From Streptomyces uncialis (GTDB taxonomy: Bacteria; Actinomycetota; Actinomycetes; Streptomycetales; Streptomycetaceae): a stretch of 64,000 nucleotides of DNA. Position numbers and translations under genes: made by a program. Each line of letters starts with the position of its first letter. Position 1 is the first letter of the stretch. Shown piece after piece: positions 1-10,483 of the stretch. The stretch lies in assembly GCF_036250755.1 (NCBI RefSeq), contig NZ_CP109583.1, positions 7,310,001 to 7,374,000 on the forward strand, in the 5' to 3' direction. Below the pieces are notes generated by a model. That model worked only from the letters and a program-made list of their open reading frames with translations, did no database searches and was not told the DNA's origin.

Positions 1-1608
<1,608 letters not shown>

Positions 1609-1744
1609 AGTTGCTCGCGTCCACTGTGTTGTTCTCAGACAACGAACAGGTTGTGCTGGCTGAACAGTTTCACTACTTAATTAAATAGTGTGCTTGTTCG
1701 CTGCCCTGTTCGTGTCCCGTGTCATAACGGGGCGAACTGATAGG

Positions 1745-1864
1745 GTTTCGGTGGTCATAGCGTGAGGGAAACGCCCGGTTACATTCCGAACCCGGAAGCT
1801 AAGCCTTACAGCGCCGATGGTACTGCAGGGGGGACCCTGTGGGAGAGTAGGACACCGCCGAACA
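1745..1864 (+). rRNA. rrf: 5S ribosomal RNA
   Basis: A 120-base 5S rRNA of Streptomyces type. The 5' GTTTCGGTGGTCATAGCG pairs with the 3' GGACACCGCCGAAC, and the conserved loop CCCGGTTACATTCCGAACCCGGAAGCTAAG-like core is at about 1776-1805. It lies 136 bases after the 23S end. That spacer (1609-1744) is AT-richer and probably holds rRNA processing stems. No tRNA is visible in the spacer. Confidence 0.95.
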
Positions 1865-1872
1865 ATCTTTGG

Positions 1873-1925
1873 AGGACCTTTGGTCCCAGCGTTCATGCTG
1901 GGACCAAAGGTCCTTTTTCGTTTTT
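1873..1925 (+). terminator. Rho-independent terminator of the rRNA operon
   Basis: A perfect 18-bp stem (1873-1890 with 1897-1914) has a 6-base loop and is followed at once by TTTTTCGTTTTT. It starts 9 bases after the 5S end, which makes it the strong terminator expected of an rrn operon. Confidence 0.95.
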
Positions 1926-1988
1926 CCGAAGCGCGCCGGCCGAACGGCTGCGCGAGAATGACTGCGGTACCTAAGACAGGAGTCACCC

Positions 1989-4778
1989 ATGTCCACCAAC
2001 TCTCCCGACGACCGTCCGGAGCGCGACCCACACCGACGGGACAGCGGTGACCGAGGCGGGTACCGCGGCGGTCCTCGCCGCGACAACGACCGTGGTGGAT
2101 ACGGGCGTCGCGACGACCGTGACCGAGGTTCTGGCAACCGTGAGGGCGACCGCGGCCGGGGCGCCGGCGACCGTAGTGGCGGCGGCGACCGCGGCGGGCG
2201 TCCGCCGTTCAAGCGGGATGACCGTGGCGGTAGCGGCGACCGTCCCCCGTTCCGTCGCGACGACCGCGGTGGCGGGGACCGTCCCGCGCACCGCCGTGAT
2301 GACGACCGTGGCGGCTTCCGCCGCGATGACCGTGGCGGCAGCGGAGAGCGTCCCCCGTTCCGCCGTGATGACCGCAGCGGTGGTGGGGATCGCCCCGCAC
2401 ATCGCCGTGATGACGACCGCGGTGGTTTCCGCCGTGACGACCGGAGTGGTGGCGGCGACCGTCCCCCGTTCCGGCGTGATGACCGGAGTGGTGGCGGCGA
2501 CCGTGGTGGTTACCGAGGTGGCCGTGACGACCGCGGTGGTAGCGGTGAGCGTCCGCCGTTCCGCCGCGACGACCGTGGCGGCAGCGGTGGCGGTGACCGT
2601 CCGGGCTTCCGCCGCGACGACCGCGGTGGCAGCAGTGACCGTCCCCCGTTCCGCCGTGATGACCGCAGCGGTGGTGGGGATCGCCCCGCGCACCGTCGTG
2701 ATGACGACCGTGGCGGTTTCCGTCGTGACGACCGGAGTGGTGGCGGCGACCGTCCCCCGTTCCGGCGTGATGACCGCGGGGGTAGCGGTGGCGGTGACCG
2801 TCCGGGCTTCCGTCGTGACGACCGTGGTGGCAGTGGTGAGCGTCCGCCGTTCCGCCGCGATGACCGCAGTGGTGGGGACCGTCCTCCGTTCCGCCGTGAC
2901 GAGCGCGGTGGTGGGGATCGTCCCGCGCACCGTCGTGATGACGACCGTGGTGGTTTTCGCCGTGACGACCGGAGTGGTGGCGGCGACCGTCCGCCGTTCC
3001 GGCGTGATGACCGCAGTGGTGGCGGTGACCGTGGTGGTTACCGAGGTGGCCGTGACGACCGCGGTGGCAGTGGTGACCGTCCCCCGTTCCGCCGCGACGA
3101 CCGTGGCGGCAGTGGCGGCGGTGACCGTCCGGGCTTCCGCCGCGACGACCGCGGTGGCAGCAGTGACCGTCCGCCGTTCCGGCGCGACGGCGACCGGCCG
3201 GCCCATCGCCGTGATGACGACCGTGGTGGTTTCCGCCGTGACGACCGGAGTGGTGGCGACCGTCCCCCGTTCCGTCGTGATGACCGCAGCGGTGGCGGGG
3301 ATCGCCCCGCGCACCGTCGTGATGACGACCGTGGCGGCTTCCGTCGCGACGACCGGAGTGGTGGCGGCGACCGTCCCCCGTTCCGGCGCGACGACCGTGG
3401 CGGCAGTGGCGGCGGTGACCGTCCGGGCTTCCGCCGTGACGACCGCGGTGGCAGCAGTGACCGTCCCCCGTTCCGCCGCGACGAGCGCGGTGGCAGTGGT
3501 GAGCGTCCGCCGTTCCGGCGCGACGACCGCAGCGGTGGGGACCGTCCTCCGTTCCGTCGGGACGAGCGGGGCGATGACCGTCGGCACGACCGCCGCGACG
3601 ACCGTCCCGGCGGCTTCCGCCGTGACGACCGCAGCGGTGGCGGCGACCGTGGCGGCTACCGAGGTGGCCGTGACGACCGGCGCGGTGACGACGACCGCCG
3701 TGGTGGCGGCCGGTTCCGTGATGAGCGGGAGCGGGAGCCGATCAAGCGGCTGCCGATCCCGGAGGACGTCACCGGTGAGGAGATCGACAAGGATGTGCGG
3801 CAGGAGCTCCTGAGCCTGCCGAAGACCCTCGCCGAGGATGTCGCACGGAACCTGGTGATGGTCGCCCGTCTCATCGACGAGGACCCCGATGGCGCCTACG
3901 AGTACTCCAAGATCGCTCTGCGGCTCGCGTCGCGGGTCGCCGCCGTACGGGAGGCCGCTGGTTTCGCCGCGTACGCCACCCACAAGTACAGCGAGGCACT
4001 GTCGGAGTTCCGGGCCGCACGCCGGATGACCGGCAACGCCGATCTGTGGCCGCTGATGGCCGACTGCGAGCGTGGCCTCGGCAGGCCGGAGAAGGCGCTT
4101 GAGATGGCCGGCGCGCCGGAGGTGCAGAAGCTCGACAAGGCGGGTCAGGTCGAGATGCGGCTCGTCGCCGCCGGTGCCCGGCGGGACCTGGACCAGATCG
4201 ACGCGGCCATCGTGACGTTGCAGAGCCCTGAGCTGGCGTCCAGTTCCATCCAGCCGTGGACCGCGCGACTGCGGTACGCCTACGCCGACGCCCTGCTGGC
4301 CGCGGAGCGTGAGGACGAGGCGCGTGAGTGGTTCGCCAAGGCCGTCGAGTCCGACAAGGACGGGACGACCGACGCGTCCGACCGTCTCGCGGAGCTGGAC
4401 GGGGTCGAGTTCGTGGACGCCCTGGACGAGTCCGCTGACGACAGCGAGCAGGACGCGTCCGAGAAGGCCGGGTCGGACACCGTCGTGACCGATGCGTCCT
4501 CCGATGAGCCCTCCGATGAGCCCTCCGACGAGGACGACATCGCTGACGAGGACGACATCGACGATGAAGACGACATCGATGACGACTCCGATGACGACTC
4601 CGATGACGAGGTCGCCACGGACGAGCTCCGCGAAAACGGCGACGCCGTCGCCGACGCTGAGGTCGACGCGGATGACGCCGGGACCGAGGGTGTCGCGGAC
4701 CGTCAGGCCGACGAGGACGCCGACAAGGCCGGCTCCGGGGACCGTGAGAGCGGTCGTACGGAGCGGGACTCCGACTGA
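1989..4778 (+). CDS. Arg/Asp/Gly-repeat protein with TPR-like domain and acidic tail
   Basis: 929 residues starting at ATG 1989, with AGGAG at 1978-1982. Residues 1 to about 580 are low-complexity Arg/Asp/Gly with nested repeats: at least six copies of PAHRRDDDRGGFRRDD and many of PPFRRDDR. Residues about 584-800 are helical and TPR-like (for example ALSEFRAARRMTGNADLWPLM). From about 805 to the end the chain is strongly acidic, with Asp/Ser/Glu runs such as DEDDIDDEDDIDDDSDDD. The charge switch from basic/RG-rich to acidic suggests an RNA-associated or condensate-forming scaffold, but that is inference. The gene is the first after the rRNA operon and has its own start signal. The repeats create long false ORFs in other frames and on the opposite strand. 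Confidence 0.9.
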   Translation: MSTNSPDDRPERDPHRRDSGDRGGYRGGPRRDNDRGGYGRRDDRDRGSGNREGDRGRGAGDRSGGGDRGGRPPFKRDDRGGSGDRPPFRRDDRGGGDRPAHRRDDDRGGFRRDDRGGSGERPPFRRDDRSGGGDRPAHRRDDDRGGFRRDDRSGGGDRPPFRRDDRSGGGDRGGYRGGRDDRGGSGERPPFRRDDRGGSGGGDRPGFRRDDRGGSSDRPPFRRDDRSGGGDRPAHRRDDDRGGFRRDDRSGGGDRPPFRRDDRGGSGGGDRPGFRRDDRGGSGERPPFRRDDRSGGDRPPFRRDERGGGDRPAHRRDDDRGGFRRDDRSGGGDRPPFRRDDRSGGGDRGGYRGGRDDRGGSGDRPPFRRDDRGGSGGGDRPGFRRDDRGGSSDRPPFRRDGDRPAHRRDDDRGGFRRDDRSGGDRPPFRRDDRSGGGDRPAHRRDDDRGGFRRDDRSGGGDRPPFRRDDRGGSGGGDRPGFRRDDRGGSSDRPPFRRDERGGSGERPPFRRDDRSGGDRPPFRRDERGDDRRHDRRDDRPGGFRRDDRSGGGDRGGYRGGRDDRRGDDDRRGGGRFRDEREREPIKRLPIPEDVTGEEIDKDVRQELLSLPKTLAEDVARNLVMVARLIDEDPDGAYEYSKIALRLASRVAAVREAAGFAAYATHKYSEALSEFRAARRMTGNADLWPLMADCERGLGRPEKALEMAGAPEVQKLDKAGQVEMRLVAAGARRDLDQIDAAIVTLQSPELASSSIQPWTARLRYAYADALLAAEREDEAREWFAKAVESDKDGTTDASDRLAELDGVEFVDALDESADDSEQDASEKAGSDTVVTDASSDEPSDEPSDEDDIADEDDIDDEDDIDDDSDDDSDDEVATDELRENGDAVADAEVDADDAGTEGVADRQADEDADKAGSGDRESGRTERDSD

Positions 4779-4810
4779 CGTTCCGTAGGACCGTCGCTCC
4801 GCGTCGGGCG

Positions 4811-4854
4811 CATGGGTAAGGGGCAGGCTCCATGGAGCCTGCCCCTTACCCATG
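4811..4854. terminator. Perfect 44-bp palindrome, bidirectional terminator
   Basis: The sequence is perfectly self-complementary over 44 bp around a central CCATGG. It lies between two convergent genes, 32 bases after the stop at 4778 and 2 bases beyond the minus-strand stop at 4857. It has no T-tract, as is common for Streptomyces terminators. A hairpin in either transcript would have almost no loop. Confidence 0.8.
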
Positions 4855-4856
4855 TC

Positions 4857-6173
4857 CTAATTGCCGTGCCCCGGCTTCTCGGCGAGGGTGCGCAGCACCA
4901 GTCCGGTCGCGGGCTTCGGTCCGAACGATGTCGACTTGCGGGGCATGGTGACACCCTGCTGTGCCAGCTCCCGGACGACCTCCTCGCGGACAGGATGCAG
5001 CAGGACCGCCGTACTGCCGTCCTGCTCCGCCTTGGCGACGGTGGCCGCCGTGTCGTGGATGTAACCGATCCGGTCGGCGCTGTCCGGGATGCCCCACACC
5101 TGGTCGAGCAAGGTCGAGTGCAGCACCGTGGCGTCGAGCGCGCGCCAGGCCGCGGGCCGGTCCGCGGGGACCGTCCGGGCCAGCAGGCCGGGATCCGGCC
5201 GGTCGACCAGATGGAACGCGCCGTCGCCGGTGATCAGGAACGCGTTGCCCTTGGCCGATGCCTCGCCGAGCGTCTCCATCGCGTGTGCCAGCGGGCCCTC
5301 GACCGTCCGCACCCGGAAGTGGCCGTCCAGCGCGGCGAGGGCCTTCCCCACCGGGAGCCCGTGCAGCAGGCGGTGGATGGCGCGGACCCGCAGCGGATAG
5401 CGGACGGTGTCGACGAGGAGCACCAGGCCGTAGTCCCAGGGGCTCGGCGACAGGTGCTCCGCGCGGAGCTTCAAATAGGTCGCCCACCGGTGATGGCCGT
5501 CCGCGATGAGGGCCTGGCGGCGGGCGAGGTCGGCCTGGATCCGGGTGATCTCCGTCGGGTCCGTGACGTTCCACAGCCGGTGATGGACCCCGTCCTCCGT
5601 GACGGTGTCGAGCAGCGCCGGGCGGTCGATCACGCTCTCGACGACCTCGGCGGTCCCCTGACCGCTGTCGTCGCCCCGGTAGGTGAGCAGGAGCGGCTCC
5701 AGATTGGCGCTGGTCGCCCGCATCAGTGCCGCCCGGTCGGCGACGACCGGCGCCATCACGTCCTCATGGGGCAGCACCACGCCGTCCGCCGCCTCCGACA
5801 GCCGCAGTGCGCCGATGACGCCACGCTGGAGGTGCTCGCCCTGCCGCTGCTCGTACACGTACAGGCCCGGGTCAGGGTCGACCGCGAGGACGCCTTCGGA
5901 GAGCCAGCGGCCGAGGGTGTCGGCGGCGCGTTCCGTGCGGGCGCTCGGGGAGACGGCCTGGGGGAGGATGAGCCGCACGATGTTGTGGGGGTCGGCCGAC
6001 TCCAGGTGGTGCAGTCCGTCGGGGCGGACCACCACGTCGTACGGAGGTGAGGTCACCGCGGAGAGGCTGCCGACCCGCTCGGGGACGTAGCGCACCCCCC
6101 GGAACGGGACCAGGTCCAGGCCCTGGGCCGTTGGTTCGTCCACCCGAGGCTGCCCGGGACCCGCGTCGCTCAT
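4857..6173 (-). CDS. DUF1015 family protein
   Basis: 438 residues from ATG at 6173 (MSDAGPGQP...) to TAG at 4857-4859. The order of motifs fits DUF1015: an N-terminal PFRGVRYVPERVGSLSAVTSPPYDV-type segment, LPHEDVMAP in the first third, and IADGHHRWATYLKLR near the middle. Members of this family are often annotated as putative HTH or phosphatase proteins, but the biochemical role is not established. The same frame stays open far upstream to 8723, but that part is the antisense of tlyA and other genes and is not coding. It is divergent from the HAD gene at 6246, with 72 bases for both promoters. Confidence 0.88.
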   Translation of the reverse strand: MSDAGPGQPRVDEPTAQGLDLVPFRGVRYVPERVGSLSAVTSPPYDVVVRPDGLHHLESADPHNIVRLILPQAVSPSARTERAADTLGRWLSEGVLAVDPDPGLYVYEQRQGEHLQRGVIGALRLSEAADGVVLPHEDVMAPVVADRAALMRATSANLEPLLLTYRGDDSGQGTAEVVESVIDRPALLDTVTEDGVHHRLWNVTDPTEITRIQADLARRQALIADGHHRWATYLKLRAEHLSPSPWDYGLVLLVDTVRYPLRVRAIHRLLHGLPVGKALAALDGHFRVRTVEGPLAHAMETLGEASAKGNAFLITGDGAFHLVDRPDPGLLARTVPADRPAAWRALDATVLHSTLLDQVWGIPDSADRIGYIHDTAATVAKAEQDGSTAVLLHPVREEVVRELAQQGVTMPRKSTSFGPKPATGLVLRTLAEKPGHGN

Positions 6174-6245
6174 TGGGGCATCGTAAGTCTGTCCCCGGGG
6201 TGCGGGATGATCGGGGGAGTGCGACCGACCGAGGAGCGATGCGTG

Positions 6246-7310
6246 ATGAGCCAGACCGTCAGGACCCGGCCCGAGGGCAGTGCGCGTGCGCTGAACGAGG
6301 CGTACGACACCGCGCTGCTCGATCTGGACGGAGTGGTGTACGCGGGCGGCAACGCCATCGCGTACGCCGTCGCCTCCCTGGAGACGGCGCGTGACGCGGG
6401 GATGCGGCTCGCCTATGTGACGAACAACGCCCTGCGTACTCCTGACGCGGTCGCCGCGCACCTCACCGAGCTGGGCATACCGACCGGCGCGGGAGAGGTC
6501 ATCACTTCGGCGCAGGCGGTGGCACGGCTCATCAGTGAGGAGGTGCCGGCCGGTGCCCGGGTGCTGGTGATCGGCGGTGAGGGGCTGCGGGTCGCGCTGC
6601 GGGAGCGGGGACTGACCCCGGTGGAGTCGGCGGACGACGACCCTGCGGCGGTCGTCCAGGGGTTCGGAGGGCCTGAGCTGCCCTGGGGGCGGTTCGCCGA
6701 GGCCGCCTACGCCGTGGCGCGCGGGGTGCCCTGGTACGCGTCGAACACCGATCTGACGATCCCGAGCGGACGGGGCATCGCCCCCGGCAACGGTGCGGCG
6801 GTGGAGGTCGTACGGATCGCCACCGGGGCCGAACCCCGGGTCGCGGGGAAGCCGTTGCCGCCGATGCACCGGGAGACGATCCTGCGTACCGGCGCCCGGC
6901 GGCCCTTGGTGGTGGGTGACCGGCTGGACACCGACATCGAGGGCGCGTTCAACGGCGATGTCGACTCGCTGCTCGTCCTCACCGGGGTGACCGACGGGGC
7001 GGGGCTGCTGGCCGCGCCGCCGCAGCATCGGCCCACCTATGTCGACGCGGATCTGCGGGGTCTGCTGACCGGGCAGCCGGAGGTCGTGCCGGGGGAGGCC
7101 CCGGCGGGCGTCGAAGGGGCGGCGGGTCCGGTCTTCCGTTGCGGTGGCTGGATCGCGTGGGCCGGGCCGGACCGGCTGGAGGTGGCCGAACAGGGGAGCG
7201 GCAAGACCCTGGACGGGCTGCGGGCGCTGTGCGCGGCGGCCTGGACCGCCGCCGGGGACGGGGTCTGCGAGCTGGACGGTGGGAAGGCCCTGGCCCGTAT
7301 CGGCCTGTGA
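6246..7310 (+). CDS. HAD superfamily hydrolase, NagD/PGP-like phosphatase
   Basis: 354 residues. ATG 6246 is chosen over the ATG at 6207 because GAGGAG at 6231-6236 sits 9 bases before it. Motif I is LLDLDGVVY with the nucleophile Asp26 and acid/base Asp28. NNALRTP follows motif II, the catalytic Lys is in VAGKPLPPM, and motif IV is VVGDRLDTDIEGA near residue 222. These mark a C2-capped (type IIA) HAD phosphatase. Substrates in this branch range from p-nitrophenyl phosphate to glycolate phosphates and cannot be chosen from sequence. The C-terminal 80 residues after the HAD fold look like a small extra domain. Confidence 0.9.
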   Translation: MSQTVRTRPEGSARALNEAYDTALLDLDGVVYAGGNAIAYAVASLETARDAGMRLAYVTNNALRTPDAVAAHLTELGIPTGAGEVITSAQAVARLISEEVPAGARVLVIGGEGLRVALRERGLTPVESADDDPAAVVQGFGGPELPWGRFAEAAYAVARGVPWYASNTDLTIPSGRGIAPGNGAAVEVVRIATGAEPRVAGKPLPPMHRETILRTGARRPLVVGDRLDTDIEGAFNGDVDSLLVLTGVTDGAGLLAAPPQHRPTYVDADLRGLLTGQPEVVPGEAPAGVEGAAGPVFRCGGWIAWAGPDRLEVAEQGSGKTLDGLRALCAAAWTAAGDGVCELDGGKALARIGL

Positions 7311-7561
7311 GGCGCGGCCCTGGGTGAGCGGCCGGTCCTCGGTGCGTGCCTGGGGCCCGGCGCGCCCGCGCTGAACCGGCGGGACACCTCGGGCTGTTCG
7401 GCCCCCGCAGTCGTGCCGCTGGGCCGGGGCGTCCTGCCGTGCCCAGGTGGGCTCCGGTGCCGGGGCCGACCGTGATCGCGGTGCCGGGGCCGGTGTCGGC
7501 ACCGGCATCGGTGCTGGTCGCGGGGACAGGACAGGGCGCTGTGCCGGGCCGGCCTGTGGTG

Positions 7562-7909
7562 TCAGAGCAGGGTGCGCAGTCGCAGCAGATCCCGGAAACC
7601 GGCCTCCAGTTTGATCCGGCCGGTGCCCCATGCCTTGGCGAAGTTCAGCCGGCCGGCCACCAGGGCCACCAGATCGTCGCCGGTCATGGCCAGCCGGATC
7701 TGCGCCCGGTCCGGGGGAGCGCCCCGCACCGTGTCCACCACATGGATCCGGCCATCCGTGAGTCGCCCCACGAATGTGGTGTCCAGGTCCGTGATGTGGC
7801 AGCTCAGCGAGCGGTCCATCGCCGTGGCCGCGCGAACACCGCCGTCGGCGGTCGCCAGATTGTCCGAGAGTGTGTCGAGTGCCGTACGGCACTCCTCGAT
7901 CGTCGCCAT
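7562..7909 (-). CDS. SCP2 sterol-transfer-like domain protein
   Basis: 115 residues from ATG 7909 (MATIEECRTALD...). The C-terminal half, with RLAMTGDDLVALVAGRLNFAKAWGTGRIK, matches the SCP2/sterol-carrier fold signature (a Gly-Arg-Leu/Lys-Leu-n...Ala...Gly-Lys-Ile pattern). These small stand-alone proteins probably bind a hydrophobic ligand; none is known for this subfamily. The frame is open upstream beyond 7909, but the next gene on the plus strand occupies that region. It is divergent from the gene at 7952 with only 42 bases between, so promoters must overlap. A small GC hairpin (ACCCCAGTGCTTCGGGGT, about 7924-7941) lies between them. Confidence 0.82.
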   Translation of the reverse strand: MATIEECRTALDTLSDNLATADGGVRAATAMDRSLSCHITDLDTTFVGRLTDGRIHVVDTVRGAPPDRAQIRLAMTGDDLVALVAGRLNFAKAWGTGRIKLEAGFRDLLRLRTLL

Positions 7910-7951
7910 CGGGACCGACGTTACCCCAGTGCTTCGGGGTAGCGTCGGGGC

Positions 7952-8347
7952 ATGAGCAGTGACTTCGCGGGCCGACACGTGGCGTTCCCCACGCCGTCCC
8001 CGGCCGGGCCCCGTGATCCGGTGGCCACGGCACCGTCCGCCGGTGCGCCGGGCGCGGCGCCCTCGCACGCCCCGGCCACCCTGGCGGCCGGGGTCCCGGA
8101 GGACGGCACGCCCGCGGACGCGGCGCCGCTCGGGGTCGGGCGCGCGCCCACCGGGCATCCGGAGGTCGACGCCCGGCTCGGCCGGCTGGCCGACGCCGAC
8201 CACCTCGCGACCGAGGGGCATCTGGAGGTGTACGAGGATGTACACCGGGCCCTGCGGGACACACTGACCGCACTCGACAGCCGTCCCGGCCCACCGGTCC
8301 CCGCACCCCAGCGGACGCCCGCGTCCTCGTACGACCACAGGAGCTGA
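7952..8347 (+). CDS. Conserved actinobacterial hypothetical protein upstream of tlyA
   Basis: 131 residues, starting at ATG 7952. Residues 1-70 are Ala/Pro/Gly-rich and look disordered. The C-terminal part (HPEVDARLGRLADADHLATEG and HLEVYEDVHRALRDTLTALD) is a predicted amphipathic helical hairpin with a coiled-coil look. It is followed after 7 bases by tlyA, so the two are likely co-transcribed. I do not recognise a function; the position directly before tlyA is shared with other Streptomyces as I recall. Confidence 0.75.
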   Translation: MSSDFAGRHVAFPTPSPAGPRDPVATAPSAGAPGAAPSHAPATLAAGVPEDGTPADAAPLGVGRAPTGHPEVDARLGRLADADHLATEGHLEVYEDVHRALRDTLTALDSRPGPPVPAPQRTPASSYDHRS

Positions 8348-8354
8348 ACCGAAC

Positions 8355-9170
8355 GTGGCAGGAGTGGCACGCCGCCGCCTCGACGCCGAACTGGTCCGCC
8401 GCAAGCTCGCCCGCTCGCGTGAGCAGGCCAGCCAGTTGATCGCCGACGGCCGGGTGACCGTCGGCGGCGCCATCGCGGTGAAACCCGCGACCCAGGTGGA
8501 GACCAGCGCCGCCATCGTCGTCAAGCAGGACGACAACGACCCCGACTACGTCTCGCGCGGTGGCCACAAGCTCGCCGGGGCGTTCGGCGCCTTCGTCCCC
8601 CTGGGGCTGGTCGTCGAGGGGCGCCGCGCTCTTGACGCGGGTGCCTCCACGGGGGGTTTCACCGATGTCCTGCTGCGTTCGGGCGCCGCTCATGTGGTGG
8701 CCGTCGACGTCGGGTACGGACAACTCGCCTGGTCGCTCCAGAGCGATGACCGGGTCACCGTCAAGGACCGGACGAATGTGCGGGAGTTGACGCTGGAGGC
8801 CATCGACGGCCGGCCGGTGGGCCTGGTGGTGGGTGACCTGTCGTTCATCCCGCTGGGGCTGGTGCTGCCCGCCCTCGCGCGCTGCGCCGCCGCCGACGCC
8901 GACCTGGTGCTGATGGTGAAGCCGCAGTTCGAGGTGGGCAAGGAGCGGCTGGGCAGCGGCGGGGTGGTGCGCAGCCCGGAGCTGCGCGCCGAAGCGGTGC
9001 GCGGCGTCGCGCGGCAGGCCGCGGAACTCGGCCTCGGGGTGCGCGGGGTGACCGCCAGTCCGCTGCCGGGTCCCTCGGGGAACGTCGAGTACTTTCTGTG
9101 GTTGCGGGCGGGAGCACCGGCACTCGACCCGGCGGATGTTGATCGGGCAGTGGCGGAGGGGCCGCGTTGA
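8355..9170 (+). CDS. tlyA: TlyA-family 16S/23S rRNA 2'-O-methyltransferase (hemolysin A family)
   Basis: 271 residues from GTG 8355, with AGGAG at about 8339-8343. The N-terminal S4 RNA-binding domain (about 7-65) contains RRKLARSREQASQLIADGRV. The Rossmann methyltransferase domain contains the SAM loop ALDAGASTGGFTDVLL (about 95-110), VVGDLSF and LVLMVKPQFEVGKE, which carry the K-D-K-E type catalytic residues of FtsJ-like 2'-O-methylases. Known homologues methylate ribosomal RNA riboses and affect capreomycin sensitivity in mycobacteria. Its stop overlaps the NAD kinase start (TTGA), indicating translational coupling. Confidence 0.93.
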   Translation: MAGVARRRLDAELVRRKLARSREQASQLIADGRVTVGGAIAVKPATQVETSAAIVVKQDDNDPDYVSRGGHKLAGAFGAFVPLGLVVEGRRALDAGASTGGFTDVLLRSGAAHVVAVDVGYGQLAWSLQSDDRVTVKDRTNVRELTLEAIDGRPVGLVVGDLSFIPLGLVLPALARCAAADADLVLMVKPQFEVGKERLGSGGVVRSPELRAEAVRGVARQAAELGLGVRGVTASPLPGPSGNVEYFLWLRAGAPALDPADVDRAVAEGPR

Positions 9171-10072
9171 CGCAGAACCGGATTCGTACTGTTTTCCTTC
9201 TGGCGCACACCGGACGGCCCGCCGCCATCCGCAGTGCCGAACTCGTCGTCCAGGGGCTGCTCCGGGCGGGGCTGCGGGTGAGGGTGCTGGAGGCGGAGGC
9301 TTCCGACCTGCCGTTGCCTTCGGAGGTCGAGCTCGTCCAGGAGGCCACTCCGGCGTCCCTCGACGGGTGCGAGCTGCTGATCGTGCTCGGCGGGGACGGC
9401 ACGCTGCTGCGGGGTGCCGAGTTCGCCCGGGCCTCCGGGGTGCCGATGCTCGGGGTCAACCTCGGGCGGGTGGGCTTCCTCGCCGAGGCCGAACGCGACG
9501 ATCTCGACCGGGTGGTCGACCGGGTGGTCACCCGCGCCTACGAGGTCGAGGAGCGGATGACCATCGATGTGGTGGTCCACCGCAACGGCGATGTCGTCCA
9601 CACGGACTGGGCGCTCAACGAGGCCGCGATCCAGAAGGTGTCGCCCGAGCGGATGCTGGAGGTGGTCCTGGAGGTCGACGGACGGCCCGTGACCGGCTTC
9701 GGCTGCGACGGCATCGTCTGCGCCACGCCCACCGGCTCCACCGCCTACGCCTTCTCCGCCGGTGGACCTGTCGTGTGGCCAGAGGTCGAGGCGCTGCTCA
9801 TGGTCCCGATCAGCGCGCACGCGCTCTTCGCCAAACCGCTGGTGACCTCCCCGAACTCCGTGCTCGCCGTCGAGGTGCAGCCGCACACCCCGCACGGAGT
9901 GCTGTGGTGCGACGGCCGCCGGACCATCGAGCTGCCCGCCGGTGCCCGGGTCGAGGTGCGGCGGGGCGCGGTGCCCGTACGGCTCGCGCGGCTGCATCAC
10001 GCGTCGTTCACGGACCGGCTGGTGGCGAAGTTCGCCCTGCCCGTGTCCGGTTGGCGGGGCGCCCCGCAGTGA
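9167..10072 (+). CDS. ppnK: NAD kinase
   Basis: 301 residues. The start is TTG 9167, inside TTGA overlapping the tlyA stop. GGDGT (residues 75-79) is the diphosphate-binding signature of NAD kinases; NEAAIQKV and DGIVCATPTGSTAYAFSAGG are the second and third conserved blocks. It phosphorylates NAD to NADP in the cytoplasm. Coupling with tlyA, and recN further downstream, is the usual actinobacterial arrangement. Confidence 0.95.
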   Translation: MTQNRIRTVFLLAHTGRPAAIRSAELVVQGLLRAGLRVRVLEAEASDLPLPSEVELVQEATPASLDGCELLIVLGGDGTLLRGAEFARASGVPMLGVNLGRVGFLAEAERDDLDRVVDRVVTRAYEVEERMTIDVVVHRNGDVVHTDWALNEAAIQKVSPERMLEVVLEVDGRPVTGFGCDGIVCATPTGSTAYAFSAGGPVVWPEVEALLMVPISAHALFAKPLVTSPNSVLAVEVQPHTPHGVLWCDGRRTIELPAGARVEVRRGAVPVRLARLHHASFTDRLVAKFALPVSGWRGAPQ

Positions 10073-10483
10073 TCCGCGGGGCCGGCCGGGCCCACGACCG
10101 GGCACCGGCCGGGCGGCGCGGGTGGCGTGGGTGGCGGCGGGGTCATGGCGGGCCGTCGTGGCCGGTCGGCTGTTCACGCTTCCCGGACTGCGGCCCGGCC
10201 CCCTCCCGCCACCATGAGGTGTCCCGCAGTGTTCACCTGCGGAAAACCACACCCCGTGCGCTTCCCGGCTCCCTCGCCGGGCACCTGGCACCGGCACCCC
10301 GCGACATGTCCGGGTCCGGTCGGGCGGCGGCGTCCCCTTCCGTCTCCCCGGCGCCGTACGGACCGTGCCGTGCGGGGCCACTCCCAGGGGTGACAGCCGC
10401 CTCGGAGCGGACCTTCGCCACCTGCGTCTTCCCCGAACCGGGGCAGGTGCCGTCGCACATCGGGTCCGGGACCTCGTAAGGTC
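10073..10483. other. 411-bp intergenic region, NAD kinase to recN
   Basis: Very GC-rich. The short reading frames in it have no RBS and no recognisable product. I looked for an actinobacterial LexA box (CGAAC-N4-GTTCG type) before recN and saw none. No terminator with a T-tract is visible. The recN promoter presumably lies in the last 150 bases. Confidence 0.5.

Noticed and set aside
1983..4853. 956-codon minus-strand ORF and 588-codon frame-shifted plus ORF over the repeat gene
   Set aside because: Both are by-products of the GAC/CGT-rich repeats in the real gene; they read as Val/Thr/Ala tracts and have no start signals or domains.
6174..8723. Upstream extension of the DUF1015 minus-strand frame to 1288 codons
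   Set aside because: It is antisense to the HAD and tlyA genes and crosses the SCP2-like gene; the family's conserved N-terminus begins at 6173.
10073..10483. LexA/SOS box before recN
   Set aside because: No CGAAC-N4-GTTCG-like site was found on reading the region.
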